Source: SAR86 cluster bacterium
GTDB lineage: Bacteria > Pseudomonadota > Gammaproteobacteria > Magnimaribacterales > AG-339-G14
Length of the DNA: 64,000 nucleotides
Direction: 5' to 3'
NCBI GenBank assembly: GCA_028140145.1
Contig: JAOIOC010000005.1
Span: 19,433 to 83,432, forward strand
This document shows positions 1 to 8,551 of this stretch, in pieces. The notes below the pieces were generated by a model. That model was not told the DNA's origin. It did not search any database and saw only the letters and a list, made by a program, of their open reading frames with translations. Numbering within the stretch: position 1 is the stretch's first letter; each line of letters starts with the position of its first letter. Made by a program: the position numbers and the translations under genes.

Positions 1-1188
1 TCTTCTATATTTAATTGGCGCCTCTCCTTGAATTAGTGGTTCAAGATATCTAATTCCACTTTGAGTTATACTGAAACCATCTTTAGAAATAAAGTTTATT
101 GGCAAAGTTTTCTCCACATTAGCAACTCTACTTAGTGAAGCGGATTCAACTTTCCACTTATAAGGTTTATTGCTTAACCTCTTGATAACAGGCATAACTG
201 CATTTTTTCCAGCTAAAGCAAATTCAACTGCTTTTTTACCGACTGCATAAGCTTGATCAAGGTCTGTTTTCGATGAAATATGTCTTGCAGATCTTTGTAG
301 GTAATCTGACACTGCCCAATGATTTTTAAGGCCGATTGAAGAAATCATTTGTGCTAGCACAGGAGCAACTCCACCCAACTGCTTATGACCGAATGCATCA
401 GTAAGGCCTGAATCAGCCAAAAACATTCCGTTTTTGTATTTTGTCCCTTCAGAAGCCACCACAACGCAAAAGCCTTCATTAGAGACTGTTTGTTTAACTT
501 TATCGATAAATTTCTTCTTCGCAAAAGGAACTTCTGGCATAAGAATTATATGAGGAGGATCGGTTTCATTTCTTGCAGCTAAGGCTGATGCTGCAGCAAT
601 CCAACCCGCGTGCCTTCCCATAACCTCTAGGATAAATACCTTTGTGGAAGTTTCTGACATGCTTTTAACATCTAAGCCTGCCTCCATCGTTGAAGTGGCA
701 ACGTATTTTGCTACAGAACCAAAACCAGGAGAACAATCAGTTATCGGCAGGTCGTTATCGACAGTTTTAGGAATGCCAATGCAAGTTAAAGGCAGTTTAA
801 GTTCTTTGGCCATCTTTGAAACTTTAAAAGTTGTATCCTGACTATCTCCACCACCGTTATAAAAAAAGTACTCAATGTTGTGGGCTTTAAAAACCTCAAA
901 TAACCTGAGGTATTCTTTCTTTTGCTTTACTGGATCCTGAAGTTTGAAGCGACAAGAACCGAAAGCTCCCCCAGGGGTTTGCCTGAGCTTGGCAATCTCA
1001 GACTTCTTTTCCTTAGATGTATCGAATAATTCTTCGTTCAGCGCTCCTAGGATCCCATTTTTTCCGCAAAGAACTTTATTTATTTTGGAGGATTTATTTG
1101 CTGTTTCTATTACGCCGCAAGCTGAGGCATTAATAACTGAAGTTACTCCACCTGATTGAGCATAGAAGGCATTTGCGGGCTTATTCAT
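1..1188 (-). CDS. pfp: Pyrophosphate-dependent 6-phosphofructokinase (3' end cut by window edge)
   Basis: This gene is missing from the ORF track because it runs off the left edge. I read it from the reverse strand, starting MNKPANAFYAQSGGVTSVIN at 1188, with 396 codons visible and no stop. It should phosphorylate fructose 6-phosphate using pyrophosphate rather than ATP, a reversible glycolytic step in the cytoplasm. Family motifs are YNGGGDSQDT, GIPKTVDNDL and MGRHAGWIAAASALA. The Lys in PKTVDND and the Asp in GGGDS sit where ATP enzymes carry Gly, and these substitutions are the known markers of PPi use. It is divergent from mpl across a 51-base gap. The family is near certain; PPi dependence is inferred from those two residues. 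Confidence 0.9.
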   Translation of the reverse strand, partial: MNKPANAFYAQSGGVTSVINASACGVIETANKSSKINKVLCGKNGILGALNEELFDTSKEKKSEIAKLRQTPGGAFGSCRFKLQDPVKQKKEYLRLFEVFKAHNIEYFFYNGGGDSQDTTFKVSKMAKELKLPLTCIGIPKTVDNDLPITDCSPGFGSVAKYVATSTMEAGLDVKSMSETSTKVFILEVMGRHAGWIAAASALAARNETDPPHIILMPEVPFAKKKFIDKVKQTVSNEGFCVVVASEGTKYKNGMFLADSGLTDAFGHKQLGGVAPVLAQMISSIGLKNHWAVSDYLQRSARHISSKTDLDQAYAVGKKAVEFALAGKNAVMPVIKRLSNKPYKWKVESASLSRVANVEKTLPINFISKDGFSITQSGIRYLEPLIQGEAPIKYRR

Positions 1189-1227
1189 AGAAATATGTTA
1201 CTGAAAAACTATTGATTTGGGAAAGGG

Positions 1228-1233
1228 TATAAT
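1228..1233 (+). promoter_or_regulatory. Candidate -10 box of mpl
   Basis: A perfect TATAAT lies six bases before the mpl ATG. A start about seven bases downstream would put the mRNA 5' end at or next to the start codon, so the transcript may be leaderless. I see no convincing -35 box at 16-18 bases spacing. Confidence 0.4.
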
Positions 1234-1239
1234 TTCTCT

Positions 1240-2571
1240 ATGAAGATTTATATCCTCGGTATAGGCGGTACTTTCATGTCTGGTATAGCTCAATTAGCTA
1301 AAGAGAAAGGTTATGAAGTCCATGGATGCGACCAAAAACTCTATCATCCTATGGATAAAGTTTTGCAAAGAGCGTCAATAAAAGTGGACGAAGGATACGA
1401 CGAAAAGAATCTCCCTTCAAATATTGATATTTTTGTCATCGGTAACGTTATCTCTAGAGGTAATCCTTTAATGGAGTATATTTTAACCAAAGGCTATAGA
1501 TATTGTTCAGGGCCTGATTTTCTTTATGAACACATTTTAAGGAATAAACATGTGATTGCTGTAAGTGGCACGCATGGCAAAACATCAGTTTCTGCGATGA
1601 CCTCAAAAATATTTTTAGATCAAAAGCCTGAGACTGGATACTTGATTGCCGGTGAAACGAAAGATTTTCCAAGTTCTTCAAGATTGGGCTCTGGGGATTT
1701 TTTTGTTCTTGAAGCAGATGAATATGATTCAGCGTTTTTTGATAAAAGATCCAAATTTATTCATTACAGACCAAAAACCTTACTCATTAATAACCTGGAG
1801 TTCGATCATGCTGATATTTTTAATGACCTTTCTGATATTCAAAAACAATATTCACAATTATTGAGAACCTTGGCTTCAGATGCTTGTGTGATCTATCCCA
1901 ATTCTGACTTAAATATAGAGGTACTTTTTGAGAGGGATTTTTTTAGCAAAACCAGAACCTTTTCTTTTGGGCAGGATGTCATAAAGATTTCTCAATTAAA
2001 TAATTATGGGTCAAAATTTGAGGTCTTCAGATCAGATGAGTCGTTTGGCGAGGTAAACTGGGAGCTAATAGGAGATCATAACTTAAACAATGCTTTAGCA
2101 TCTTTAACGATAGCCGACGAGTTGGGTCTTGATTTAACGAAAGCAACGAAATCTCTTTCATCTTTCAAAGGAGTTTCTAGAAGAATGGAGCTTTTATTTT
2201 CCAATGATGAAATTCATATCTACGATGATTTCGCTCATCATCCAACGGCAATAAAAAAGACCATAGAAGGCTTGAGGAAAAGAGTTGGTTCGGATCCCGT
2301 TCATTGTTTGTTAGAAATGAGATCGAACACAATGTCAGGCGGTTTTCATGATCAAGAAATACCTAGCGCTGTAGAGAAAGCTGATTTTGTTCATATTTTT
2401 TCTAAGAATAAATCTCAAGCATTGGGAATAGCTAAAAAGGCTAAAAATATAGTTGCAGAAGAAAGCGTAGAAAGTTTTTTGAGGAGGTGGAAGAAAACGC
2501 CCGGACATTACGTCTGTTTCTCAAACGGCTCCTTTGATGAGGTGCATCAAAAATTAATTAAATTAGTTTAG
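1240..2571 (+). CDS. mpl: UDP-N-acetylmuramate:L-Ala-gamma-D-Glu-meso-DAP ligase (Mpl)
   Basis: Mpl is the cytoplasmic murein-recycling ligase that attaches a tripeptide recovered from old peptidoglycan to UDP-MurNAc. The 443-residue protein opens with the Mur-family Rossmann glycine motif (ILGIGGTFMSGIAQLA). It has the ATP loop SGTHGKTS near residue 110, a central domain with EADEYDSAFFDKR and NNLEFDHADIF, and the C-terminal Mur domain motif DDFAHHPTAI. The EADEYDSAFFDKR and FDHADIF strings are characteristic of Mpl rather than MurC. Length is slightly under the E. coli enzyme (about 457). Its TAG stop interlocks with the TAA stop of the convergent oxygenase gene, leaving no room for a classical terminator. 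Confidence 0.95.
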   Translation: MKIYILGIGGTFMSGIAQLAKEKGYEVHGCDQKLYHPMDKVLQRASIKVDEGYDEKNLPSNIDIFVIGNVISRGNPLMEYILTKGYRYCSGPDFLYEHILRNKHVIAVSGTHGKTSVSAMTSKIFLDQKPETGYLIAGETKDFPSSSRLGSGDFFVLEADEYDSAFFDKRSKFIHYRPKTLLINNLEFDHADIFNDLSDIQKQYSQLLRTLASDACVIYPNSDLNIEVLFERDFFSKTRTFSFGQDVIKISQLNNYGSKFEVFRSDESFGEVNWELIGDHNLNNALASLTIADELGLDLTKATKSLSSFKGVSRRMELLFSNDEIHIYDDFAHHPTAIKKTIEGLRKRVGSDPVHCLLEMRSNTMSGGFHDQEIPSAVEKADFVHIFSKNKSQALGIAKKAKNIVAEESVESFLRRWKKTPGHYVCFSNGSFDEVHQKLIKLV

Positions 2572-3860
2572 TCTAAATTAATCCAACTTCCGTGGAAGCC
2601 AAAAGGCACTCTCTGTGGAAGGGAGACAGTAGCTAGCGGTTCATCTGAAAAATTGTTTGCATCAATGATTACGAATTCACTCGAGTCAGAAGTTTTATCG
2701 TAGACGAAACCTACAACAAAGCCATCATCTTCACTAACAGCATTTTTCTTTGGAATGAAAACTGGCTCAGCGGCTTGTTTGTTTCCTCCTAAAAAATGCT
2801 CCTTTGTCTGATCTTTAAAAAAGTCTCTTTTAAAAAATCTATTTAAACTGCCATCATTAAGCATGTACCCAAACTGATGCTCTTGACCATCAAGATCTGG
2901 ATGTACTCTAGAGAATTCCATGGATCTATCATCTAGCATAGTTTGTTTGCATGACTTCTTTTCAGTGTCTATGACCCATCTAGTTAGAAAAGGCTTATGA
3001 CCCATGGGCAAAGGATTTTCAAAATCAAACAGTTTATCGTACCGACAAAAATCAAGAATCACTTCGCCAGTTTCATTTTCATAAGAATTAACAATGTGAA
3101 ATAAAAAACCTTTTGGAACATCTATCCAAGTTATCTCATCTGAATGTCTGGACTGCAAACCGACTCTTGAATTATGATCTTCATCCCAAATCACCGGATA
3201 GTCACCAGAACTTGCTTTGTTTTGTCTTTCTCTTCTGCCTAAATTAAAGGTTGCAGGCAGATCAAAAACCAGAATATAGTTTTCCGTGATTGCACAATCA
3301 TGAACCATTGGACGGCTTGAAAGTTCTATAATTTGATCTTTTGTTTGTTTTCCATTCTTATCAATCACTACATAATGAACTTGTTCCTTTCCTTTTAAAT
3401 ATTCATTAAAGTCATAGCTGATGGCGTGCATCTCTCCAGATTTACTATCAATTTTTGGGTGTGCAGTGAATCTTTTATTCTGCGCAGAAGGAAAGGGCTC
3501 GTCATCTAGGAAGTTCATTTCTTCATCCATAATAACTGGAGCAAGTCCGCCTTCTACAAGTGCGTATATTTTATTTCCATGTTTCATGACGTGAGTATTT
3601 GGACCAAATCCATTGGGGGAGGTGACAAATTTATTTCGGTACCAAAGTGCCTGACCGTTTTCAAGTCTTAGACCATGAATCATGCCGTCGCCAAAAAAAG
3701 GATGGTAATTAGCCTCATCAAATTTTTTTGGATTTGGACCGTTTCTGAGAAACAATCCAGCTAATTCTTCTGGAATTTCTCCTGAGACTTTTAAGTTTTC
3801 AGCCGAAGTTTCTTCAACAGGATGCCAATTACCATCTAAAAATTTATTTTTACTTTTCAT
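2568..3860 (-). CDS. Carotenoid oxygenase family protein (RPE65/CCD/lignostilbene dioxygenase type)
   Basis: The 430-residue protein belongs to the non-haem iron carotenoid/stilbene cleavage oxygenase family, which splits a conjugated double bond into two carbonyl products. The start region carries LFLRNGPNP, typical of the family. Four well-spaced histidines suit the four iron ligands: FTAHPKID, MVHDCAITE, FHIVNSYEN and the C-terminal FGFHGSWI. No signal peptide is seen. It overlaps the upstream dedA gene by 11 bases, so the two are probably co-translated. The substrate (carotenoid, apocarotenoid or lignin stilbene) cannot be read from sequence. A retinal-forming role for a rhodopsin is possible, but no rhodopsin or carotenoid gene is in the window. 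Confidence 0.88.
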   Translation of the reverse strand: MKSKNKFLDGNWHPVEETSAENLKVSGEIPEELAGLFLRNGPNPKKFDEANYHPFFGDGMIHGLRLENGQALWYRNKFVTSPNGFGPNTHVMKHGNKIYALVEGGLAPVIMDEEMNFLDDEPFPSAQNKRFTAHPKIDSKSGEMHAISYDFNEYLKGKEQVHYVVIDKNGKQTKDQIIELSSRPMVHDCAITENYILVFDLPATFNLGRRERQNKASSGDYPVIWDEDHNSRVGLQSRHSDEITWIDVPKGFLFHIVNSYENETGEVILDFCRYDKLFDFENPLPMGHKPFLTRWVIDTEKKSCKQTMLDDRSMEFSRVHPDLDGQEHQFGYMLNDGSLNRFFKRDFFKDQTKEHFLGGNKQAAEPVFIPKKNAVSEDDGFVVGFVYDKTSDSSEFVIIDANNFSDEPLATVSLPQRVPFGFHGSWINLD

Positions 3861-4464
3861 CGTTTTCTTTTGTTTGTTTCATTACTCCAAACGGGTCTTT
3901 CCATATTGAGTACGCAAAGATGATAACAAAAATTATACCCATACCAATTAAGAAATTTTCTATAAATACTTCTCCCAAGAAATATCCTGATAAAACATAT
4001 AAGCCTGTCCAAACAGGCGCAGATAATATTTCAACCGGTGCGAAAATGATAAATCTCATGCCTAGAGAGCCAGCAGTCATTGGTACAAGACATCTTAAAG
4101 GCCCTAAAAACCTACCTAAAGCAACAGACAATATTCCGTACTTGTTCATAAATTGCTTAGCTTGATGAAGTTGTTTCTGATATTGATTTGGTACCCAGGT
4201 CTCAATTCTTGTGCCAATTATTAGCCCAATTGCATAACTAACTGTGTCGCCAATGATCATTCCTAGACTGGCATAAAACATAATCTCAATCGGGCCGATA
4301 CCAACTGCTGCGGCTAAGGCACCAATCCCTGGCATAACCAAACTTGCTGGAATGAATAAACCAAGAATAACTATGGACTCACCAAAAGTAAGCAGGAACA
4401 TAGCGGAAGTAATCCAAGCAGGATTAGCTTGAAGAAATTCCATAATGTTACTTAAATCATACAA
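3850..4464 (-). CDS. DedA/VTT-domain membrane protein
   Basis: This is a 204-residue polytopic inner-membrane protein of the DedA (SNARE-associated/VTT) family. Family features are the hydrophobic FGESIVILGLFIPASLVMPGIGALAA segment and the ALGRFLGPLRCLVPMTAGSLGM motif, with the conserved F/GRFxxxxR...P..AG pattern and re-entrant helices. Some DedA proteins are known to recycle undecaprenyl phosphate or other phospholipids across the inner membrane. Which lipid this one moves is unknown. It is the first gene of a two-gene unit with the carotenoid oxygenase and is divergent from proA across only 44 bases. Confidence 0.9.
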   Translation of the reverse strand: MYDLSNIMEFLQANPAWITSAMFLLTFGESIVILGLFIPASLVMPGIGALAAAVGIGPIEIMFYASLGMIIGDTVSYAIGLIIGTRIETWVPNQYQKQLHQAKQFMNKYGILSVALGRFLGPLRCLVPMTAGSLGMRFIIFAPVEILSAPVWTGLYVLSGYFLGEVFIENFLIGMGIIFVIIFAYSIWKDPFGVMKQTKENDEK

Positions 4465-4495
4465 AATATCTTTCTGGAAATATTTAAATCCATAG

Positions 4496-4501
4496 CATAA
4501 T
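4496..4501 (+). promoter_or_regulatory. Candidate -10 box of proA operon
   Basis: CATAAT lies seven bases before the proA ATG in the 44-base dedA/proA divergent gap, so the transcript would have almost no leader. There is no good -35 match at standard spacing. Position is the main support. Confidence 0.3.
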
Positions 4502-4508
4502 AACCCAT

Positions 4509-5771
4509 ATGACGAATCAAAAGTTTAAGAAAGAGCTAAATTCTTTAGGAGCTAAAGCAAAAGAAGCAAAGGAATTCTTGCTTAATTCTTCTGTGGACAC
4601 CCGAAATGATGCGTTAAAATTTGCCTGCGAGGAAATACATAAAAACAGATCTGATCTTTTCAAAGAAAATGAAAAAGATTTAGAAGAAGCAAAAAAGTTG
4701 GACTTGCAAAATAGCTTCATTGACAGACTTGAGCTAAATGATAAGAGAGTAGACTCAATGGTAGATGGACTCAATAAGGTCATAAACCTAAACGATCCTA
4801 TTGGAGAGTTAGAAGGTATGAATCCTTCACCCTCAGGATTCAAAGTAAGCAAGATGAGAGTGCCATTAGGCACTATAGGAATTATCTATGAATCAAGACC
4901 AAATGTAACAGCTGATGCTTCGGCTTTGTGCATTAAATCGGGAAATGCATCAATCTTAAGAGGGGGATCTGAGGCCGTTCGCTCAAATAATCACATTGTT
5001 ACACAAGTAAGAAAAGGCCTTACAAAAGCTAATTTGCCTGAAGACAGCGTTCAATTAATTCAAAATCAAGATCGAGACTTGGTTAAAGAATTCATTAAAT
5101 TTGATGAATGCATTGATTTAATTATTCCGCGAGGGGGATCTAGTTTGGTAAGACTTATTGCTGCAGAGTCAAAAGTTCCAATACTTAAGCATTTTGAGGG
5201 ACTGTGTCATGTATTCGTTGATTCAGAAGCTGATGTTGAGCTAGCTCAAAAAGTTGTAAGCAATGCAAAATCTTATAGATATGGGATATGCGGAGCTATG
5301 GAAACTCTTCTAGTTTCTGAAGATATTGCCCAAAAATTCTTACCTAATATAGTTAATGAATTCAATGAGCAAGGGGTTGAGGTAAGAGCATGTAGTCAAA
5401 CTCTCAATATTATCTCAGCGAATAAAGCTACTGAAGAAGATTGGTCAACAGAATATTTAGAACCTATTATTTCAATTAAGATCGTTGAAGGCTTAGATGA
5501 AGCAATAAAGCACATTAATAATTATGGCTCTGGTCATACGGATAGCATCATCACTGAAAATCAAGAAAACAAAGAAAAATTTTTTAAGTTAGTCGACTCA
5601 AGCTCTGTCATGCACAATTTACCAACTTGTTATGCTGATGGATTCGAATATGGTCTGGGGGCTGAGGTAGGAATATCTACAGATAAATTGCATGCAAGAG
5701 GCCCTGTTGGATTGAATGGTTTAACAACTCAAAAGTTTATTTTGGAAGGAAGAGGCCAAATTAGATCTTGA
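4509..5771 (+). CDS. proA: Gamma-glutamyl phosphate reductase (ProA)
   Basis: ProA reduces gamma-glutamyl phosphate to glutamate semialdehyde with NADPH, the second step of proline synthesis. The 420-residue length equals the usual size. The aldehyde-dehydrogenase-fold core is clear: MRVPLGTIGIIYESRPNVTADAS, the nucleotide-binding GNASILRGGSEA, and the active-site cysteine in YRYGICGAMETLL near residue 260. LGAEVGISTDKLHARGPVGL near the C-terminus is diagnostic. It begins the plus-strand operon. Its TGA stop overlaps the TTG start of nadD, indicating translational coupling. The proB partner is not in the window. Confidence 0.97.
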   Translation: MTNQKFKKELNSLGAKAKEAKEFLLNSSVDTRNDALKFACEEIHKNRSDLFKENEKDLEEAKKLDLQNSFIDRLELNDKRVDSMVDGLNKVINLNDPIGELEGMNPSPSGFKVSKMRVPLGTIGIIYESRPNVTADASALCIKSGNASILRGGSEAVRSNNHIVTQVRKGLTKANLPEDSVQLIQNQDRDLVKEFIKFDECIDLIIPRGGSSLVRLIAAESKVPILKHFEGLCHVFVDSEADVELAQKVVSNAKSYRYGICGAMETLLVSEDIAQKFLPNIVNEFNEQGVEVRACSQTLNIISANKATEEDWSTEYLEPIISIKIVEGLDEAIKHINNYGSGHTDSIITENQENKEKFFKLVDSSSVMHNLPTCYADGFEYGLGAEVGISTDKLHARGPVGLNGLTTQKFILEGRGQIRS

Positions 5772-6409
5772 GTAAAAAAGATTACATAGGGATCTTTGGA
5801 GGATCTTTTGATCCTATTCATAAAGGGCACATAGAGTCCTTAAAAAGTGTTACCAAGAAATTAAAGTTATCTAAGGTATTAGTAATACCAAACAAGGTTT
5901 CTCCCTTAAAAGATTTGTCAGTTGCTAGCTCAATGGAAAAAATCAAAATGCTTGAAATAGCTTTCAAAGACCTCAAAGAGATTGAAATTGAAGATTATGA
6001 ATTAAAGAAGGAAGGTCCATCTTTTATGATTGAAACCCTGGAATACCTAGGTAAGAAATTTGGAAAGAAAAAACATTTTTTATTAATTATTGGAGAGGAT
6101 TCATTTCAAAGTTTTCATCTTTGGAAAAACTACCAACACATCTTAAAAATGACGTCATTATTAGTCATGAATCGACCAGGCTTAAATAATGATCTAACTA
6201 CAAAGGCAATTAAACTCCATCAAGGTTTTATTGAAAATACTTATGGAGATAACAATTTTAAAACAGGAAAAATTTATTTTATTAGAATTAAACCAAACTC
6301 AGCTTCGTCAACTCACATTAGAGAGAATATGGATGATCAAAGTATTTTGGCGGAGAGTCTTGATGATGATGTGTTGAAGTATTTAAAAGAGCAAAAGATC
6401 TATAATTAA
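5768..6409 (+). CDS. nadD: Nicotinate-nucleotide adenylyltransferase (NadD)
   Basis: NadD converts nicotinate mononucleotide and ATP to deamido-NAD in NAD synthesis. The 213-residue protein has the nucleotidyltransferase signature GIFGGSFDPIHKGHIE at the N-terminus, the LLIIGEDSFQSFHLWKNY segment, and SSTHIRE near the C-terminus (the ISSTxIR motif). The start is TTG, overlapping the proA stop by four bases; no better start lies downstream because the catalytic motif begins only eight residues in. It sits between proA and rsfS, the arrangement I recall from Pseudomonas-type genomes. Confidence 0.95.
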   Translation: MSKKDYIGIFGGSFDPIHKGHIESLKSVTKKLKLSKVLVIPNKVSPLKDLSVASSMEKIKMLEIAFKDLKEIEIEDYELKKEGPSFMIETLEYLGKKFGKKKHFLLIIGEDSFQSFHLWKNYQHILKMTSLLVMNRPGLNNDLTTKAIKLHQGFIENTYGDNNFKTGKIYFIRIKPNSASSTHIRENMDDQSILAESLDDDVLKYLKEQKIYN

Positions 6410-6410
6410 C

Positions 6411-6737
6411 ATGACTAAAACTTCTCATAATTTAATCATGAATTCTTTGGAAGAATTAAAGGCAGTAGATACTAAAATATTGTCTTTAAAAGATATAAGT
6501 AGTTTCACAGATATCATGATCATAACCTCAGGCACTTCCTCTAGACATATGTCTGCTATCTCAGACAAAATTCAAGAGAACCTTAAGGAAAAATCTATCC
6601 CAATTATCTCAGTGGAAGGAAAAGGTTCAAGCGAATGGGTGTTGTTAGATTTAGGAGATATTGTAGTCAACATAATGTCTAAATCTGCCAGAGAGCTTTA
6701 TGATCTAGAGAGTCTCTGGGACCCTGATTTACTGTAG
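6411..6737 (+). CDS. rsfS: Ribosome silencing factor RsfS
   Basis: RsfS binds ribosomal protein uL14 on the large subunit and blocks subunit joining when nutrients are scarce. The 108-residue size is normal. The conserved core is visible: SLKDISSFTDIMIITSGTSSRHMSAISD, then GSSEWVLLDLGDIVVNIMS and the terminal ARELYDLESLW. It follows nadD directly and is two bases from mrdA. In most relatives rlmH (23S pseudouridine-1915 methyltransferase) lies between rsfS and mrdA, and it is absent here. Confidence 0.95.
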   Translation: MTKTSHNLIMNSLEELKAVDTKILSLKDISSFTDIMIITSGTSSRHMSAISDKIQENLKEKSIPIISVEGKGSSEWVLLDLGDIVVNIMSKSARELYDLESLWDPDLL

Positions 6738-6739
6738 CA

Positions 6740-8551
6740 ATGAAAATGAAAAAGTTTTTTTCGGGTAAACGAGACTCAGAGTCCCGCAAGCTTGTACTGT
6801 ATTTAATTTTACCTATTTTTATTATGTTTGTAGTTTTGCTACAAACTATTAATTTGACAGTTATAAATGGAAAAAAATATGAGACTCAGTCTGAGAACAA
6901 TAGAATCGTTTCGAGAACAATCTATCCTACGAGAGGACTAATTTACGATACACACGATAAGTTGTTAGTTGAAAATATTGCCTCATCACAGTTGAATCTG
7001 GTTCCTGAAAGATCATCAGATACCTCAAAAAAAATTAAAGAGATTGCTGATCTTTTGAATTTAGAAAAGTCTTTTTTGTTAGGTATCTATGAAAAACAAA
7101 TAAAAAAACCTAGGTATCCTTTTCAACCAATTACCCTAGCTAAATCATTGGATGATGAGCAGATAGCTTTATTTAGCGTTTCAAGTGAAAAATTTAAGGG
7201 ATTTAGCGTAGAAACCGGCCTAGTTAGGTCTGTAGTAAATAAGCAATCATTAGCTCATGTTCTTGGTTACATGGGATATTCAGTGTCAAATGATGTAAAC
7301 AAAAGTTCAAATTTTATTTCAGGCAATCAAGTTGGAATTTCCGGGATAGAGAAAACTTATCATGATCAATTAAGTGGCAAAGTGGGTACGAGAATTGAAG
7401 AAAAAGATGTATCTGGTAAGTTTGTTCGGGTTCTATCTGAAAATAATGCTGAAAGCGGGAAAGACTTAAAACTATCTATTGATCTTGATTTACAAAATTT
7501 CTTAATTCCTTTTTTTGAGGGACAAAAAGGTGCGCTAGTAGCTTTAGAACCTAAGTCAGGATTAATTAAGGCATTAATTAGTTCGCCTGCATACGATCCT
7601 AATATTTTTAACTCAAGTAGTTCTTTAGCTGAAATCCAATCTATTTTAAGTGATCATGAAGGACCTTTATTCAACAGAGCAACTATGGGTAATTACCCGC
7701 CTGCTTCAACTATAAAACCAATCCTTGGTTTAGCAGCTCTTGATGAGGGAATAGTCGATTGGAATACAATTATTCAAGATGATGGAGAATTTTATGTTGA
7801 AGGTGATCCGCGACCCTACAGAGGTTGGAAGGAAGATGGTCACGGCAAGGTAGATCTAGAAAAAGCGATCGTGGAATCTTCGGATGTTTATTTTTATTCC
7901 ACAGCCTATGATCTTACGATAAAAAGGTTAGAACCTTTTCTGAATAAATTTGGTTTTGGTGGAAAGACCAATATTGATGTGGAAGAATCTAATGGACTTG
8001 TCCCTAACGAAAAATGGAAGTTAGGCTACATAGGAGAGTTTTGGTTCAAAGGAGACAGCATCAACTTAGGCATTGGTCAAGGTTACATGCTTTCCACCCC
8101 AATTCAAATTTCACAGGCTATAGCGGTAATAGCCAATAGAGGAGAGATAATTAAACCTCGTTTAGTGGAAGAAATTGATGAATCGCCTACAGAATTAGAG
8201 TCTTTAGGAAAAATTAACCTTAAAGATGAGACTAATTGGGAAAAAATTGAAAAATCAATGATCGAAGTCATTAACTCCCCAAATGGCACTGCAAACAATA
8301 TAAAGGATACTAGATATCTGATTGCAGGTAAGACCGGTACGGCCCAAATCAAAAGTTATGAAGATCAGGAATATGAAGATATTAGAGAAAATCCATTCTT
8401 CAGGGATCATGCTTTATTCGTTGGTTATGCCCCTATCCCTGATCCAGAACTCCTGATCTTGGTCATCATTGAAAATGGAGAATCTGGAAGCAGGGTAGCG
8501 GCACCAATTGCGAAAGCAGGTTTTGATTATTATTTGACTAAGAATGAGTAG
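6740..8551 (+). CDS. mrdA: Penicillin-binding protein 2 (elongasome transpeptidase)
   Basis: PBP2 is the transpeptidase that cross-links side-wall peptidoglycan with RodA. The 603-residue protein has a cytoplasmic tail and one membrane anchor (about residues 20-45, LYLILPIFIMFVVLLQTINL). It then has a dimerisation domain and a transpeptidase domain with active-site STIK (PPASTIKP), SSD (IVESSDVYFYS) and KTGTAQ. WKxDGHG and WFKGDSINLGIGQGYMLSTP are typical of PBP2. Length is slightly under the E. coli protein (633). Eight bases overlap the rodA start. The paired mrdA-rodA arrangement is the usual one. Confidence 0.96.
   Translation: MKMKKFFSGKRDSESRKLVLYLILPIFIMFVVLLQTINLTVINGKKYETQSENNRIVSRTIYPTRGLIYDTHDKLLVENIASSQLNLVPERSSDTSKKIKEIADLLNLEKSFLLGIYEKQIKKPRYPFQPITLAKSLDDEQIALFSVSSEKFKGFSVETGLVRSVVNKQSLAHVLGYMGYSVSNDVNKSSNFISGNQVGISGIEKTYHDQLSGKVGTRIEEKDVSGKFVRVLSENNAESGKDLKLSIDLDLQNFLIPFFEGQKGALVALEPKSGLIKALISSPAYDPNIFNSSSSLAEIQSILSDHEGPLFNRATMGNYPPASTIKPILGLAALDEGIVDWNTIIQDDGEFYVEGDPRPYRGWKEDGHGKVDLEKAIVESSDVYFYSTAYDLTIKRLEPFLNKFGFGGKTNIDVEESNGLVPNEKWKLGYIGEFWFKGDSINLGIGQGYMLSTPIQISQAIAVIANRGEIIKPRLVEEIDESPTELESLGKINLKDETNWEKIEKSMIEVINSPNGTANNIKDTRYLIAGKTGTAQIKSYEDQEYEDIRENPFFRDHALFVGYAPIPDPELLILVIIENGESGSRVAAPIAKAGFDYYLTKNE

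Noticed and set aside
644-1159. Two short plus-strand ORFs (644-841, 944-1159)
   Set aside because: They are shadows of the minus-strand phosphofructokinase gene, which covers the whole stretch in frame.
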